Source of the DNA: Tepidamorphaceae bacterium
Lineage (GTDB): Bacteria > Pseudomonadota > Alphaproteobacteria > Rhizobiales > Tepidamorphaceae
Direction of reading: 5' to 3'
Length of the DNA stretch: 64,000 bases
Assembly (NCBI GenBank): GCA_028279445.1
Contig: JANQNT010000014.1
Location: forward strand, 62,001 to 126,000
Of this stretch, positions 8,409-17,404 are shown in pieces. Position numbers and translations under genes: made by a program. Under the pieces are notes generated by a model. The model saw nothing but the letters and a program-made list of their open reading frames with translations, ran no database searches and was not told the DNA's origin. Numbering within the stretch: the stretch's first letter is position 1; every line of letters begins with the position of its first letter.

Positions 8409-8450
8409 TAGAGCAACTTGTCTGCGCCGATCCCGGCGCAGGTTGCTCTA
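8409..8450. repeat. Inverted repeat TAGAGCAAC / GTTGCTCTA
   Basis: Outer arms TAGAGCAAC and GTTGCTCTA enclose inner arms TGCGCCG and CGGCGCA with a four-base loop, giving a long hairpin in the divergent gap between the glycosyltransferase and the solute-binding protein genes. It looks like a dispersed palindromic element rather than a terminator, because it is at the 5' side of both genes. Confidence 0.65.
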
Positions 8451-8546
8451 GAACCGTCGCCCGCCCGACGATTTGCGTCTATCGGCGAATGGACCGATAA
8501 ACACCCCGATCATTACCCGCCGCAGAGACCTGCTCAAGGGAGCAAT

Positions 8547-9431
8547 ATGCTGAATACCCGGAGAATTTCCGCGCGCGTGCGCGGCGCTGTCTGCATTCTG
8601 GCACTGGTTCTTGCGGCTCTGGCGGCCGGTCCCAATGGTGCTCCGGCGCGCGCGCAGTCCGTCGATGGGGTGAACGTTCCCGGTTTCTGGGACCCCAATC
8701 GCCGCTTCTCCAAACCTGACCTCGACAAGGTGCGCGCCATCCGCTTCGTCACCGAGCTGGAATCCCCGCCGTTCAGCTTCACCGCGCCTGACGGGCTGCC
8801 GGCCGGGTTTCACGTCGATCTGGCGCGTGCGATCTGCAAGGAGCTCGGCGTTCCCTGCACCATCCAGGAACTGAAATGGGATCTGCTTGTCGAGGCGCTC
8901 GATGAGGATCGCGGCGATGCGATCATCGCCCCGATACCGATCGATCCGCAAACCCGCAAACGCTTCGCGTTCACCAACCCGTTCCTCGGCCGGCCCGGAC
9001 GCTTCGTCATCACCAGGACCAACCGGCTGCGCGAGATCACCTTTGCAACGCTGCAAGGCATCAAGGTGGGCGTGGTCGAACGCACGCCCCATGCCGCCTA
9101 TCTGGCCGCCTATTTCAGCGATGTGAATGCGGTCAGCTTCCCCGACACGGCCGCGGCGCGCGAGGCGCTCAAGGGCGGGGCGGTGGACGTGTTGTTCAGC
9201 GATGCGCTGGCGACCAGCGTGTGGCTGAATTCAGCCGCCTCGGCTGATTGCTGCCGCTTCATCGGCGGCGCGTACACGGAGCCGCGTTTCTTCGGCGAGG
9301 GCATCGCCATCGCCGTCGATCCGCGCCGTGAGGCACTGCGTGCGGCGCTCGACTTCGCGCTCAGCCGCATCTACCAGAGCGGCCTGTATTTCGAGATTTT
9401 CCTGCGCTACTTCCCGCGCGGTTACTACTGA
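8547..9431 (+). CDS. Periplasmic solute-binding protein, amino-acid/polar (SBP family 3) type
   Basis: The 294-residue product has a signal peptide ending around residue 34 (AALAAGPNGAPARAQS) and a family 3 binding fold. FVTELESPPFSFTAPDG begins the mature lobe, with FHVDLARAICKELGVPC following, then DAIIAPIPIDPQTRKRFAFT and later VGVVERTPHAAY. Such proteins deliver ligands to an ABC permease, but no permease or ATPase gene is adjacent, so it may be an orphan or a sensor-type receptor. ATG 8547 has AAGGGA upstream. It ends 7 bp inside the convergent sterol-desaturase-like gene. Confidence 0.85.
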   Translation: MLNTRRISARVRGAVCILALVLAALAAGPNGAPARAQSVDGVNVPGFWDPNRRFSKPDLDKVRAIRFVTELESPPFSFTAPDGLPAGFHVDLARAICKELGVPCTIQELKWDLLVEALDEDRGDAIIAPIPIDPQTRKRFAFTNPFLGRPGRFVITRTNRLREITFATLQGIKVGVVERTPHAAYLAAYFSDVNAVSFPDTAAAREALKGGAVDVLFSDALATSVWLNSAASADCCRFIGGAYTEPRFFGEGIAIAVDPRREALRAALDFALSRIYQSGLYFEIFLRYFPRGYY

Positions 9432-10243
9432 TCGGCGTCACGCCTCTGCTTGCCGCGGAACGGGAACATCAGCGCCCAGCCGATGCGCGACGGCGCATCG
9501 CTCTGGTGTTCGGCAAGCCCGATGGTCATGCCGTCATGCCCCTTTTCGGGCTGCGCGACGTAGGTGCCGAAGGCGCGGTCCCAGACCGACAGGTTGAAGC
9601 CGTAGTTGGAATCGGTTTCCCGATGGATGATCGAGTGGTGCACCCGGTGCATGTCCGGTGTCACCACCAGCAGCCGCAGCCAGCGCTCGACGCGCACGGG
9701 GATGCGCACGTTGGCATGGTTGAACATGGCCATGCCGTTCAGCACCACCTCGAAGACGAAGACCGCGAATGCCGGGATGCCGAGCGCCACGACGATGCCG
9801 ATCTTGATCGCCATCGACAGCAGGATTTCGATGGGGTGGAAGCGCAGCGCGGTGGTGACGTCGATGTCGCGGTCGCTGTGGTGCACCCGATGCACCCGCC
9901 ACAGGATCGGCACCTTGTGGAAGATCAGGTGCTGCGCCCAGATGGCGAAGTCGAGGATCAGGAAACCGGCGACCCCGGCGATCCAGACCGGCAGGCCAAG
10001 CGCGTTGAACAGTCCCGTGCCTGTCTCGCCCGCCCATAGTGCCGCGCCGACGGCAGCCAGCGGAAACACCAGCCGCACCAGCACGCTGTCGAGCACCACG
10101 ATGAAGAGATTGGTGATCCAGCGCCGGCCGCGCCCGAGCACCAGGTCGCGCCGGGGCCAGGCGACCTCGTACATCGCCATGACGCCGAAAACGCCTGCAA
10201 ACAGCGCCAGCCGCCAGGCCGTCTCCTGAAACTCGCCGAGCAT
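9425..10243 (-). CDS. Sterol desaturase / fatty acid hydroxylase family membrane protein
   Basis: The 272-residue integral membrane protein carries the eight-histidine-type metal motif of the family: HLIFH (105-109), HRVHH (118-122), a third histidine region around FHPIE, and HRVHH (199-203) followed by H207. These bind a di-iron centre for hydroxylation or desaturation of lipids. The bacterial substrates vary (hopanoids, carotenoids, ornithine lipids and others) and cannot be told here. It is convergent with the solute-binding protein gene and divergent from the hydrolase gene. Confidence 0.88.
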   Translation of the reverse strand: MLGEFQETAWRLALFAGVFGVMAMYEVAWPRRDLVLGRGRRWITNLFIVVLDSVLVRLVFPLAAVGAALWAGETGTGLFNALGLPVWIAGVAGFLILDFAIWAQHLIFHKVPILWRVHRVHHSDRDIDVTTALRFHPIEILLSMAIKIGIVVALGIPAFAVFVFEVVLNGMAMFNHANVRIPVRVERWLRLLVVTPDMHRVHHSIIHRETDSNYGFNLSVWDRAFGTYVAQPEKGHDGMTIGLAEHQSDAPSRIGWALMFPFRGKQRRDADQ

Positions 10244-10424
10244 GGTCGTGACCGGTCCGGTTCGTTGGGTCCTACGCGGTCATATCGATCGCGTGGCGTG
10301 CGGCGCAAGCGTGGCGCGTGCGCGCAGGCGTGCACGGCCGGTCAATTTCGCGTAATGCAATGCCTCTCGCGCATGCCTGAACGTGCGTTTCGATGGGTTG
10401 GAAAGGTCGGGTTCGGAGCCACCT

Positions 10425-11063
10425 GTGACGCTGCCGATGACGGAGTTCCTCGCCGACGGCCCGGTGGACGCCGCGGCCGGCCTGCTGCTGGCCCATGGTG
10501 CCGGCGCGCCGATGGATTCGCCCTTCATGGACGGCATGGCCACGCGGCTCGGCGACAGGGGCGTGCGCGTGCTGCGCTTCGAGTTTCCCTACATGCTCGC
10601 CCGCCGCGCCGGGCAGAAGAAACCGCCGCCGCGTGCCGACAAGTTGGTTCCGGTCTTTGCCGACGTGCTCGCCTATGCCCGCAGCCACGGCGCGCCGAAG
10701 CGGCTGTTCATCGGCGGCAAGTCGATGGGCGGGCGCATCGCGGCCATGCTCGCGGGCGAGGCCGATACGCGCGTCGCCGGCGTTGTGTGTCTCGGCTATC
10801 CGTTCCACCCGCCGGGCAAACCCGAGACCACCCGGCTGGAACCGTTGATCAACGCCCGCGCGCCGCTGTTGCTCTGCCAGGGCGACCGCGATCCCTTCGG
10901 CAATGTCGCCGACGTTGAAGGCTACCGCTTGCCGGAGAGTATCCGCGTCGCCTGGCTTGAGGATGGTGACCACGACTTCAAGCCGCGCGGCCGCTCGCCG
11001 GCCACCTGGACCGGTAATCTCGACGCCGCCGCCGGGACGGTTACGGATTTCGTGCTGGGCTGA
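10425..11063 (+). CDS. Alpha/beta hydrolase of the KANL3/Tex30 type
   Basis: The 212-residue product starts MTLPMTEFLADGP and has an alpha/beta-hydrolase fold. LLLAHGAGAPMDSPFM is the oxyanion region, the nucleophile is S100 in GGKSMGG, and later QGDRDPFG and DGDHDF give candidate acid and histidine. The natural substrate of this subfamily is unknown. GTG at 10425 is preferred because GGAG lies six bases upstream; an earlier in-frame GTG at 10383 is possible. It is convergent with the TerB gene across a palindrome at 11064-11087. Confidence 0.8.
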   Translation: MTLPMTEFLADGPVDAAAGLLLAHGAGAPMDSPFMDGMATRLGDRGVRVLRFEFPYMLARRAGQKKPPPRADKLVPVFADVLAYARSHGAPKRLFIGGKSMGGRIAAMLAGEADTRVAGVVCLGYPFHPPGKPETTRLEPLINARAPLLLCQGDRDPFGNVADVEGYRLPESIRVAWLEDGDHDFKPRGRSPATWTGNLDAAAGTVTDFVLG

Positions 11064-11087
11064 GGACCCTTAGGGTCCGGACCCTAG
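11064..11087. terminator. Palindrome between convergent genes, shared stop-codon element
   Basis: GGACCC-TTA-GGGTCC is followed at once by GGACCCTAG, so AGGGTCCGGACCCT is itself a palindrome. It lies between the hydrolase stop and the terB stop; on the minus strand the TAG stop of terB forms the last arm. It could terminate transcription in both directions. A very similar palindrome overlaps another stop codon at 31472-31487. Confidence 0.55.
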
Positions 11088-11500
11088 AGCGTGCGCAGGC
11101 GCGCCCGCGCGCCGCGCTCGATCGCCGCGACCACCAGCTTGTCGAGGCCGAGCCGATCGCGCAGCAATTGCAGGAAACGCAGTTCCTCCTGCGCCACCTC
11201 CAGGTCCGCCGCGGCAACTTCCACGGCAAGCGCATAGGCCGTGTCGTAGAGCTTCGCCGGCAGCGCCTGCTCCACCTCAACAAGCACCTTGTCCAGGCCT
11301 TCCGGGTCGTTGGCCAGCATCTCGCCGCAGCTTTCGGCGGTCTTGACCAGTTTCAGCAGGTCGTAGCCCTCGAACACCGGCAGGGTGCGCACCAGCGTGC
11401 CGATCTCGGCGATCTCGTCGTCACTGATGGTGCCCTCGGCGGCCGAGATGGTCACCATCACATAGATCAGGGCTTCCTGCGCGGAGAGCGGTTCGGTCAT
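11084..11500 (-). CDS. TerB-family tellurite-resistance-like protein
   Basis: The 138-residue helical protein matches the TerB/DjlA-N-like fold: LSAQEALIYVMVTISAAEGTIS with acidic metal-binding residues (DDEIAEIG), a central ANDPEGLDKVL, and AAADLEVAQEELRFLQLLRDRLGL near the end. TerB proteins occur in stress-response complexes, but single chromosomal copies like this one are widespread in alphaproteobacteria and their role is not known. No other ter genes are present. Confidence 0.8.
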   Translation of the reverse strand: MTEPLSAQEALIYVMVTISAAEGTISDDEIAEIGTLVRTLPVFEGYDLLKLVKTAESCGEMLANDPEGLDKVLVEVEQALPAKLYDTAYALAVEVAAADLEVAQEELRFLQLLRDRLGLDKLVVAAIERGARARLRTL

Positions 11501-11659
11501 GGGGGTGATTCCTCAACTTCGCGTCTGCGGATGCGGAAGCTATTTGCTTGGCGCCAAGACAGCAAGAGCGTCGAGCGCACAGATTGACGTCCCCAATCGC
11601 GCTACCTACAACGCGCTCGCCGACCAATCCTTGCCACAGGCCCAATTGGGTACAGCCCC

Positions 11660-13252
11660 ATGACCGCAGTTTCCGAGACGATCGACTGGCGCGCTCTTGC
11701 CGCCGATGCCCGCGCCTGGCCCTTCGAGGAAGCGCGCAAGATCGTCAGGCGTCTCGACAAGCACCCAAAGGACACGGTGCTGTTCGAGACCGGCTACGGG
11801 CCCTCCGGCCTGCCTCATATCGGCACCTTCGGCGAGGTGGCGCGCACCACCATGGTGCGCCACGCCTTCCACGAACTCACCGGGGGCGAGGTCAAGACGC
11901 GCCTGATCTGCTTTTCCGACGACATGGACGGCATGCGCAAGGTGCCCGACAGCGTGCCCGACAGGTCAGCGCTCGAACCCTATCTGCACCAGCCGCTGAC
12001 GAAAGTACCCAATCCCTTCGGCGGCGACGAGCCGAGCTTCGGCCACCACAACAACGCCATGCTGCGCCGGTTTCTGGACACCTTCGGCTTCGACTACGAG
12101 TTCGCCTCGGCGAGCGAGTATTACGCCTCCGGGCGCTTCGACGAGGTGTTGCTGCGCGCGGCCGCCGAGTACGACGCCATCATGAAGGTGATGCTGCCGA
12201 CACTGGGGCCTGAGCGCCAGGCGACCTATTCGCCGTTCCTGCCCGTCTCGCCGAAGACCGGCCGCGTGCTCTACGTGCCGATGAAGCATGTCGACGCGCA
12301 GGAAGGCACCGTCACCTTCGACGACGAGGACGGCGCCGAGACGACGCTCCCCGTCACCGGCGGCCACGTCAAGCTGCAGTGGAAGCCGGATTTCGGCATG
12401 CGCTGGGCCGCGCTCGACGTGGACTTCGAGATGTTCGGCAAGGACCACCAGACCAACGCGGTGATCTACGACCGCATCTGTGCGATCCTCGGCGGGCGGC
12501 CGCCGGAGCATTTCGTCTATGAGCTGTTCCTCGACGAGAACGGCGAGAAGATTTCCAAGTCCAAGGGCAACGGGCTGACCATCGACGAGTGGCTGACCTA
12601 TGCCTCGCCCGAAAGCCTGTCGCTGTTCATGTTCGCCCAGCCGCGCCGCGCCAAGCGGCTCTATTTCGATGTCATCCCGCGCAACGTCGACGACTACTAC
12701 ACCCATCTTGGCAATTACGCGGGGCAGGAGCCCGACAAGCAGCTCGAAAACCCGGTCTGGCACATCCATTCCGGCGAGCCGCCGGCCGAAGGCACGCCGG
12801 TCAGCTTCGCCATGCTGCTCAATCTGGTCAGCGCGTCGAACTCCGAGGACAAGGACGTGCTGTGGGGCTTCATCCGCAACTACGATGGCTCGATCACGCC
12901 TCAGACCCATCCCGAACTCGACCGGCTGGTGGATTACGCGGTGCGCTACTTCCACGACTTCGTCGCGCCCAACAAGACGTTTCGCGCCGCCGACGAGAAA
13001 GAACGCGCCGCCTTCGAGGCGCTGGATGCGGCGCTCGCCGCACTGCCGGCAGATGCCGACGGCGAGACGATCCAGAACGAGGTCTACCGCATCGGCAACG
13101 AGGCCGGCTTCGAACCCTTGCGCGACTGGTTCAGGGCGCTCTACCAGGTGCTGCTGGGGCAAGATCAGGGCCCGCGCTTCGGCAACTTCGTGGCGCTCTA
13201 CGGGATCGACCAGGCGCGGGCGTTGATCAGGGAAGGGTTGGGGCGCGCTTGA
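11660..13252 (+). CDS. lysK: Lysyl-tRNA synthetase, class I
   Basis: This 530-residue enzyme charges tRNA-Lys and is of the archaeal-type class I form, not the usual bacterial class II LysS. The HIGH-type motif is PHIGT (52-56) and the KMSKS-type motif is KISKSKGN (297-304). [13 protein letters not shown] and FGKDHQTN are further class I LysRS segments. A class I LysRS is typical of many alphaproteobacteria. The gene is monocistronic in appearance. Downstream is an inverted repeat at 13293-13319. Confidence 0.95.
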   Translation: MTAVSETIDWRALAADARAWPFEEARKIVRRLDKHPKDTVLFETGYGPSGLPHIGTFGEVARTTMVRHAFHELTGGEVKTRLICFSDDMDGMRKVPDSVPDRSALEPYLHQPLTKVPNPFGGDEPSFGHHNNAMLRRFLDTFGFDYEFASASEYYASGRFDEVLLRAAAEYDAIMKVMLPTLGPERQATYSPFLPVSPKTGRVLYVPMKHVDAQEGTVTFDDEDGAETTLPVTGGHVKLQWKPDFGMRWAALDVDFEMFGKDHQTNAVIYDRICAILGGRPPEHFVYELFLDENGEKISKSKGNGLTIDEWLTYASPESLSLFMFAQPRRAKRLYFDVIPRNVDDYYTHLGNYAGQEPDKQLENPVWHIHSGEPPAEGTPVSFAMLLNLVSASNSEDKDVLWGFIRNYDGSITPQTHPELDRLVDYAVRYFHDFVAPNKTFRAADEKERAAFEALDAALAALPADADGETIQNEVYRIGNEAGFEPLRDWFRALYQVLLGQDQGPRFGNFVALYGIDQARALIREGLGRA

Positions 13253-13292
13253 GCGTTTTCGCCAACGGCTCCGTCTCGCGGCGATTGCACTC

Positions 13293-13319
13293 TGGACCCT
13301 GGACTTGATCCGGGGTCCA
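13293..13319. repeat. Inverted repeat TGGACCC..GGGTCCA after lysK
   Basis: TGGACCCTGGA, spacer CTTGA and TCCGGGGTCCA form an 11-base imperfect stem (one T/G mismatch). This type of palindrome is dispersed in Hyphomicrobiales genomes. It could help end lysK transcription; there is no T-run. Confidence 0.6.
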
Positions 13320-13383
13320 TGGGGCTTGGCGAAAACGCCAATCCCGGTGCATCCTCCGCATTTATCTGAACAAGCCGCTCCTG

Positions 13384-14772
13384 ATGCCGAAACGCCACCT
13401 TGCCGCAATCCTCTCGCTCGATGTTGTCTCCTTCAGCGCCATGATGGAGCGTGACCCGGACCGCCTCGTCGCAGCGCTCAACGATATCTTCAAGCAGGTC
13501 GTCCAGCCACGGGTTGCAAGCCATACCGGACGTGTCATCAAGCTGATGGGCGATGGTGCGCTGATCGAATTTGCCTCCGCCCATGACGCGGTGTGCTGCG
13601 CCGTCGGCATCCAGCAGGACATGGCCGAAAGGCCGTCTGTTGCGTCTTTCGATCAACCGATCCGGCTGCGGGCCGGCCTACAGGCGGGCGAGGTCATTGA
13701 AGCGGACGGGGATGTTTTCGGCAGCGGTATCAACGTCGCCACGCGGCTGCAGGCGGATGCGCCACCGGGCGGCATCCTGCTGACCCGCGCACTGGCGGAT
13801 CTGGCCGGTGGCGACTTGCCCTTCGCGCTGAAGTCCGAGGGCGTGCACAGTTTCAAGAACATCGCCCAGCCGCTTGAAGTGCTGGCGGTCGACATGGGTG
13901 CCGATCCCGCCGCGCAGGCCGGCAAGACCGGCAACCGCGAGATCAGGTTCTGCAAGACCGGAGACGGTGCAAGCCTTGCCTGGACTACCAGCGGTTCGGG
14001 GCCGAAGCTCGTCAAGGCAGCGAACTGGATCAGCCATCTGGAACTGGACTGGCGCAGCCCCGCGCTCAGCCACATTTTGACGGCGCTCGGTCGCGACTTC
14101 GAGATCGTGCGTTTCGATGCGCGCGGCAACGGCCTGTCCGACTGGTCGGTCGGACGCCTCGATTTCGATGCGCTGGTCGATGATCTGGAGAGCATCTTCG
14201 ACGCGGCCGAAGTCGAACGCGCGCCGATCCTGGCGCTCTCCCAAGGGTGTGCCGTGGCGGCCGCCTTCGCCGCGCGTTGCCCCGAACGCGTCTCGGCGAT
14301 CATCATGATGGGTGGCTTCGCGCTCGGCCGTGGCCGGCGCGACTCGCCGAAGGATCGCGAACGCGCTGAGGCGATACGGGCGATGATGAAGGCCGGCTGG
14401 GATGACGACTATCCGTCACTGCGCGACATGATGGCCGACCTGATCGCGCCGCAGGCAAGCGCTCAGGACAAGCGCGGGTTCGCCGAAGACATGCTGCAGA
14501 TGGTCTCGCCGCAGAACATGGCGCGCTATCGCGCCGTCCTCGATGACATCGACATCACCGATATCCTGCCGCAGGTTACAGCACCCTGTCTGGTCATGCA
14601 TGGCCGCGACGAACGCATGCACCCGGTCGATCAGGGCCGGCTGCTTGCCGCCGGCCTGAAGGACAGCCGCTTCGTCGCGCTGGACAGCAACAACCATGTG
14701 ATCACCGGCAATGATCCATGCTGGCCGCGCATCGAAGCCGACATCCGCGCGTTTCTCGCCGGGAATGCGTGA
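13384..14772 (+). CDS. Class III nucleotidyl cyclase fused to an alpha/beta hydrolase
   Basis: The 462-residue protein joins two domains. Residues 1-170 are a class III adenylate/guanylate cyclase domain with the two metal-binding aspartates D13 (LSLDVVSF) and D57 (KLMGDGALIEF), and GSGINVATRLQ further on. Residues about 185-460 are an alpha/beta hydrolase, with FDARGNGLSD (244-253), nucleophile S286 in ALSQGC, acid in MHGRDERMHP and histidine in NNHVITG. The nucleophile elbow lacks the usual first glycine. It may make cAMP in response to binding or hydrolysis of a small ligand, but that is inference. Spacing from lysK suggests its own promoter. Confidence 0.85.
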   Translation: MPKRHLAAILSLDVVSFSAMMERDPDRLVAALNDIFKQVVQPRVASHTGRVIKLMGDGALIEFASAHDAVCCAVGIQQDMAERPSVASFDQPIRLRAGLQAGEVIEADGDVFGSGINVATRLQADAPPGGILLTRALADLAGGDLPFALKSEGVHSFKNIAQPLEVLAVDMGADPAAQAGKTGNREIRFCKTGDGASLAWTTSGSGPKLVKAANWISHLELDWRSPALSHILTALGRDFEIVRFDARGNGLSDWSVGRLDFDALVDDLESIFDAAEVERAPILALSQGCAVAAAFAARCPERVSAIIMMGGFALGRGRRDSPKDRERAEAIRAMMKAGWDDDYPSLRDMMADLIAPQASAQDKRGFAEDMLQMVSPQNMARYRAVLDDIDITDILPQVTAPCLVMHGRDERMHPVDQGRLLAAGLKDSRFVALDSNNHVITGNDPCWPRIEADIRAFLAGNA

Positions 14773-14818
14773 GAGCGTTCTTCGGTCTGTTCAAATGATC
14801 TGCTGAAGAGCTGCTAAC

Positions 14819-15502
14819 CTACCCCTCCACCTGCGGCGTTGGCATCATCAGCACCTCGCCGATGTCCACATGCGGCGGTTGGGTGACCGCATACATCACC
14901 GCGTTCGCGACATCGATTGCCTTCATCGCCTTCGGCTTGGGCTCGTTGAAGAACGGCGTGTCGACCATGCCCGGCTCGATCAGCGTGACGCGGATGCCGG
15001 TGCCCTTCACCTCTTCGCGCAGGTTCTGGCCGAGGCCGGTGACCGCCCATTTCGTCGCCCCGTAGACGGATCCCCTGATGGTCACGCGGCCGGCGCGCGA
15101 GCCGGTCAGCAGGATGTGGCCCTGCGTCTTCTTCAGCTCGGCCAAGCAGACCTTCGCCGTCAGCGCGCAGCCGTAGACATTGGTCAGCACCATCTCGCGC
15201 CAGTTGTCGGGATCGCCGGTCTCGGTGCCCGGCGTCGTCGCGCCGAGGCCTGCGTTTGCGAAGGCCACGTCGATGCGCCCGAAGGCCGAAAGCGTCTCGG
15301 AGACCATGCGTTGCTGGTCCTCGAAGCTGGTCACGTCGCATTCAATGGCGACCGCGTTGTCGCTGCCGAGTTCATCGACGAGCGCGGCGAGCTTGCCCAC
15401 CGAGCGCGCGGCCAGCGCCACCCGGTAGCCGGCCGAGACGGCGGAGCGCGCGGTTTCTTCGCCGATGCCGCTGGAGGCGCCGGTGATCAGGAAGGTTTTC
15501 AT
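14819..15502 (-). CDS. Short-chain dehydrogenase/reductase (SDR)
   Basis: The 227-residue protein is a classical SDR: TGASSGIG (8-15) binds the dinucleotide, CDVT is at 55-58, NAG at 83-85, and the catalytic residues are S135, Y147 and K151 (YGATK). IEPGMVDTPFF follows the active site. The pattern resembles SDRs of the YdfG/3-hydroxy-acid group, but the substrate cannot be assigned. ATG 15502 is chosen because the family begins right before the glycine motif; upstream reading runs into the repeat at 15556-15599. Confidence 0.88.
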   Translation of the reverse strand: MKTFLITGASSGIGEETARSAVSAGYRVALAARSVGKLAALVDELGSDNAVAIECDVTSFEDQQRMVSETLSAFGRIDVAFANAGLGATTPGTETGDPDNWREMVLTNVYGCALTAKVCLAELKKTQGHILLTGSRAGRVTIRGSVYGATKWAVTGLGQNLREEVKGTGIRVTLIEPGMVDTPFFNEPKPKAMKAIDVANAVMYAVTQPPHVDIGEVLMMPTPQVEG

Positions 15503-15555
15503 GGGTGTCCTTTCCGGGGGTGGGCGAAAGTGCTGAGGTCGCCATCCAACGTAGA

Positions 15556-15599
15556 GCAAATCCAGGAAAAGTGGTTGCCGGTTTTCCGTCCGGATTTGC
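15556..15599. repeat. Short GAAAAGTGG..CCGGTTTTC hairpin
   Basis: Outer arms GCAAATCC (15556-15563) and GGATTTGC (15592-15599) enclose the core at 15566-15586 (GAAAAGTGGTTGCCGGTTTT plus C). It has the same design as 39319-39367, where the outer stem sequence is different but still paired. Confidence 0.75.
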
Positions 15600-15615
15600 G
15601 ACCAGCAGAGAGAGC

Positions 15616-16260
15616 TTAGCGATATTCCCATTTACGCGTGAAGAGGCCGCGCTGTTTCTTGCGGGCGTCCTCATGCGCCTCGCGATACGTATCCGGCGCG
15701 CCGGGTGCCGGCGTCGCCCAGCCCTGACGCAGCAGCCATTCGGCGAGATCGACCTGGCCGATCGAACAGGTGCGCGGCGCGTGGTCGGGCGCGTCTTCCT
15801 GCAACGGTGCGCATGTCAGCGCCCGTCCGCGCACGAGCATTCTGAATGCGGTCGCGCCCGCCTGGCCGCAGGGCCAGTCCGTGCCGTTTTCATCGGTGCA
15901 GGTCGCGTCCAGCGGCTTGGTTTCGATATGGGCGAGCCGCACGTACTGGTTGCCGGCGCGCAGCCTGCCGGCTGCAACAACGGTGGCGCGGGCGAGCACG
16001 TCCGGTTTCGGCGGTTTCGGCGGCAGCGGCGGCGGCTCCTGGTCGGGCAGCCGCTCCACGGGACCCTCCGGGCGCGGCCAGGGCTGCGCCCGCGGCGGGG
16101 TCACGTCGCGCGACGGAGTGATGTCCTCGAACACCGGTTCCGGCTCGGGCGCTGGTTGCGCCTCGGACGCGGGTTGCGGCTCGCCACGCCATTGCACGAC
16201 GATGATGCCGATCCAACCGGCGACGAGCACTACTGCGATGGCGACGAAGACGCGGGACAT
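15616..16260 (-). CDS. Membrane-anchored SNase-like (thermonuclease fold) protein
   Basis: The 214-residue product begins with a transmembrane anchor (VFVAIAVVLVAGWIGIIVV), then a proline-rich linker (about 30-80) and a C-terminal staphylococcal-nuclease-like domain: VRLAHIETKPLD, an Ala/Gly-rich helix, RALTC and VDLAEWLLRQGWATP. Family position suggests an OB-fold facing the periplasm. Whether the catalytic Arg/Glu/Arg set is complete is doubtful, because the segment after the first arginine does not read DTPE and cysteines are numerous (C in DATC, PCG, LTCA, RTCS). ATG 16260 directly precedes the anchor. Confidence 0.75.
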   Translation of the reverse strand: MSRVFVAIAVVLVAGWIGIIVVQWRGEPQPASEAQPAPEPEPVFEDITPSRDVTPPRAQPWPRPEGPVERLPDQEPPPLPPKPPKPDVLARATVVAAGRLRAGNQYVRLAHIETKPLDATCTDENGTDWPCGQAGATAFRMLVRGRALTCAPLQEDAPDHAPRTCSIGQVDLAEWLLRQGWATPAPGAPDTYREAHEDARKKQRGLFTRKWEYR

Positions 16261-16352
16261 GATTGGCGCAGTGTGCGTCGCCAGGCCGCGGATACGCAAT
16301 CCGGCCGATCGGAACAGCGCGTCAAACTCTGCCTCATCTGTGAGGTGCGAGC

Positions 16353-16411
16353 CCGACACCCTCGACCCTTCGAGGCCCGCTTTGCGGGACACCTCAGGAT
16401 GAGGGTGTCGG
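16353..16411. repeat. Inverted repeat CCGACACCCTC / GAGGGTGTCGG
   Basis: Perfect 11-base arms at 16353-16363 and 16401-16411 enclose a GC-rich loop that itself contains CCCGC..GCGGG and GAGG..CCTC pairs. It is a typical dispersed palindrome of this order. It lies upstream of the SNase-like gene. Confidence 0.7.
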
Positions 16412-16443
16412 TAGCAAGCGTCGAAGGGCGGTGTTTGTGCCTG

Positions 16444-16473
16444 GATCATCCTGTGTCGGGATTGGGTCAATCC
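16444..16473. repeat. GATCATCCTGTGT hairpin element, copy 2
   Basis: Same leading 13 bases as 8347-8359, then CG, stem GGATTG, loop GGT and CAATCC. Compared with copy 1 the third stem pair changes from G-C to A-T on both sides. It is located between the DMT permease stop and the SNase-like gene start. Confidence 0.65.
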
Positions 16474-16495
16474 AGATGGTGTTGAGTGCAAGGGC

Positions 16496-17404
16496 TCACA
16501 CCGCCGGCGTCACGCGCGCGACCCGTTTGGGCGAGGCGGCCAGCGCCACGGCGATAAAGACCAGCGCGGCGCCTGCGATCTCGCGCAGGTGCACCGGCTC
16601 GGCCAGCAGCGTCCAGCCGGCGGCGAGCGCGACGACCAGTTCCAGCGTGCCGACGATGGCCGTGCGTTCCGGCCCGAGCCGCGGCGCGCCGTTCATCAGC
16701 GCCAGTTGCGGAGCGATGCCGCAGACGGTGAACAGGCCAAGCCCCGCCAGCCAGCCGGTGGTGGAGGCCGGCACGGCGATGTCGATGCCGTGCCACAGCG
16801 CAAGTGCTGCCGCCACCAGCGCGATACCGGTATAGCTCGCTGCCGCGCGGGCCATCGGGTCGAGCCCGCCGAGCCGTTCGGCCAGCACCACCAGCAGCAA
16901 GCCGTAGGCGACCGGCGGCATGAAGGCGAAGGCGATCGCGTAAGGATCGCCGGCAATGCGCGATGGCTCCAGGATGGTCACCGCGGCCAGTACGATCAGC
17001 CCGGCGGCGATCAGCTCGCGCCTTGGCGGCAGCCGCCGCGCCAGCAGGCTGGCGAAGAGGATCGCGAAGAACGGGTGCATGAAGAAGATCAGCACCACCA
17101 CCGCGACATCGAGTTTCGCGAAGCCCTGGAAATAGCCGATCATCGACACGCCCAGAAACAGGCTGACGGCGATCGCCTCGAGCGCCTGGCGCGGATTGGC
17201 GAGCGCGCGCGGCAGGAACCAGACGAAGAAAACGACCGGCAGGCCGAAGCGCCAGACCAGCGCCCCCTCCGGCGTGATGCCGTGGGCATAGGCCGCGCGG
17301 GCGAAGACCGGGATCAGGCCGAACCCGGTGGCCGCCAGCACCATCAGCGCGATGCCGATGACCAGGCTGCGCCGCGGCGCGGCCACCGCCTGCGCGCCGC
17401 TCAC
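16496..17404 (-). CDS. EamA/DMT-family permease
   Basis: The 302-residue protein has about ten hydrophobic helices in two EamA repeats, typical of drug/metabolite transporters that export amino acids, metabolites or nucleotide sugars. The substrate is unknown. It starts at GTG 17404, and the GTGA overlap (17401-17404) with the stop of the S24 regulator indicates translational coupling. It therefore probably lies under that regulator's control. Confidence 0.85.
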   Translation of the reverse strand: MSGAQAVAAPRRSLVIGIALMVLAATGFGLIPVFARAAYAHGITPEGALVWRFGLPVVFFVWFLPRALANPRQALEAIAVSLFLGVSMIGYFQGFAKLDVAVVVLIFFMHPFFAILFASLLARRLPPRRELIAAGLIVLAAVTILEPSRIAGDPYAIAFAFMPPVAYGLLLVVLAERLGGLDPMARAAASYTGIALVAAALALWHGIDIAVPASTTGWLAGLGLFTVCGIAPQLALMNGAPRLGPERTAIVGTLELVVALAAGWTLLAEPVHLREIAGAALVFIAVALAASPKRVARVTPAV

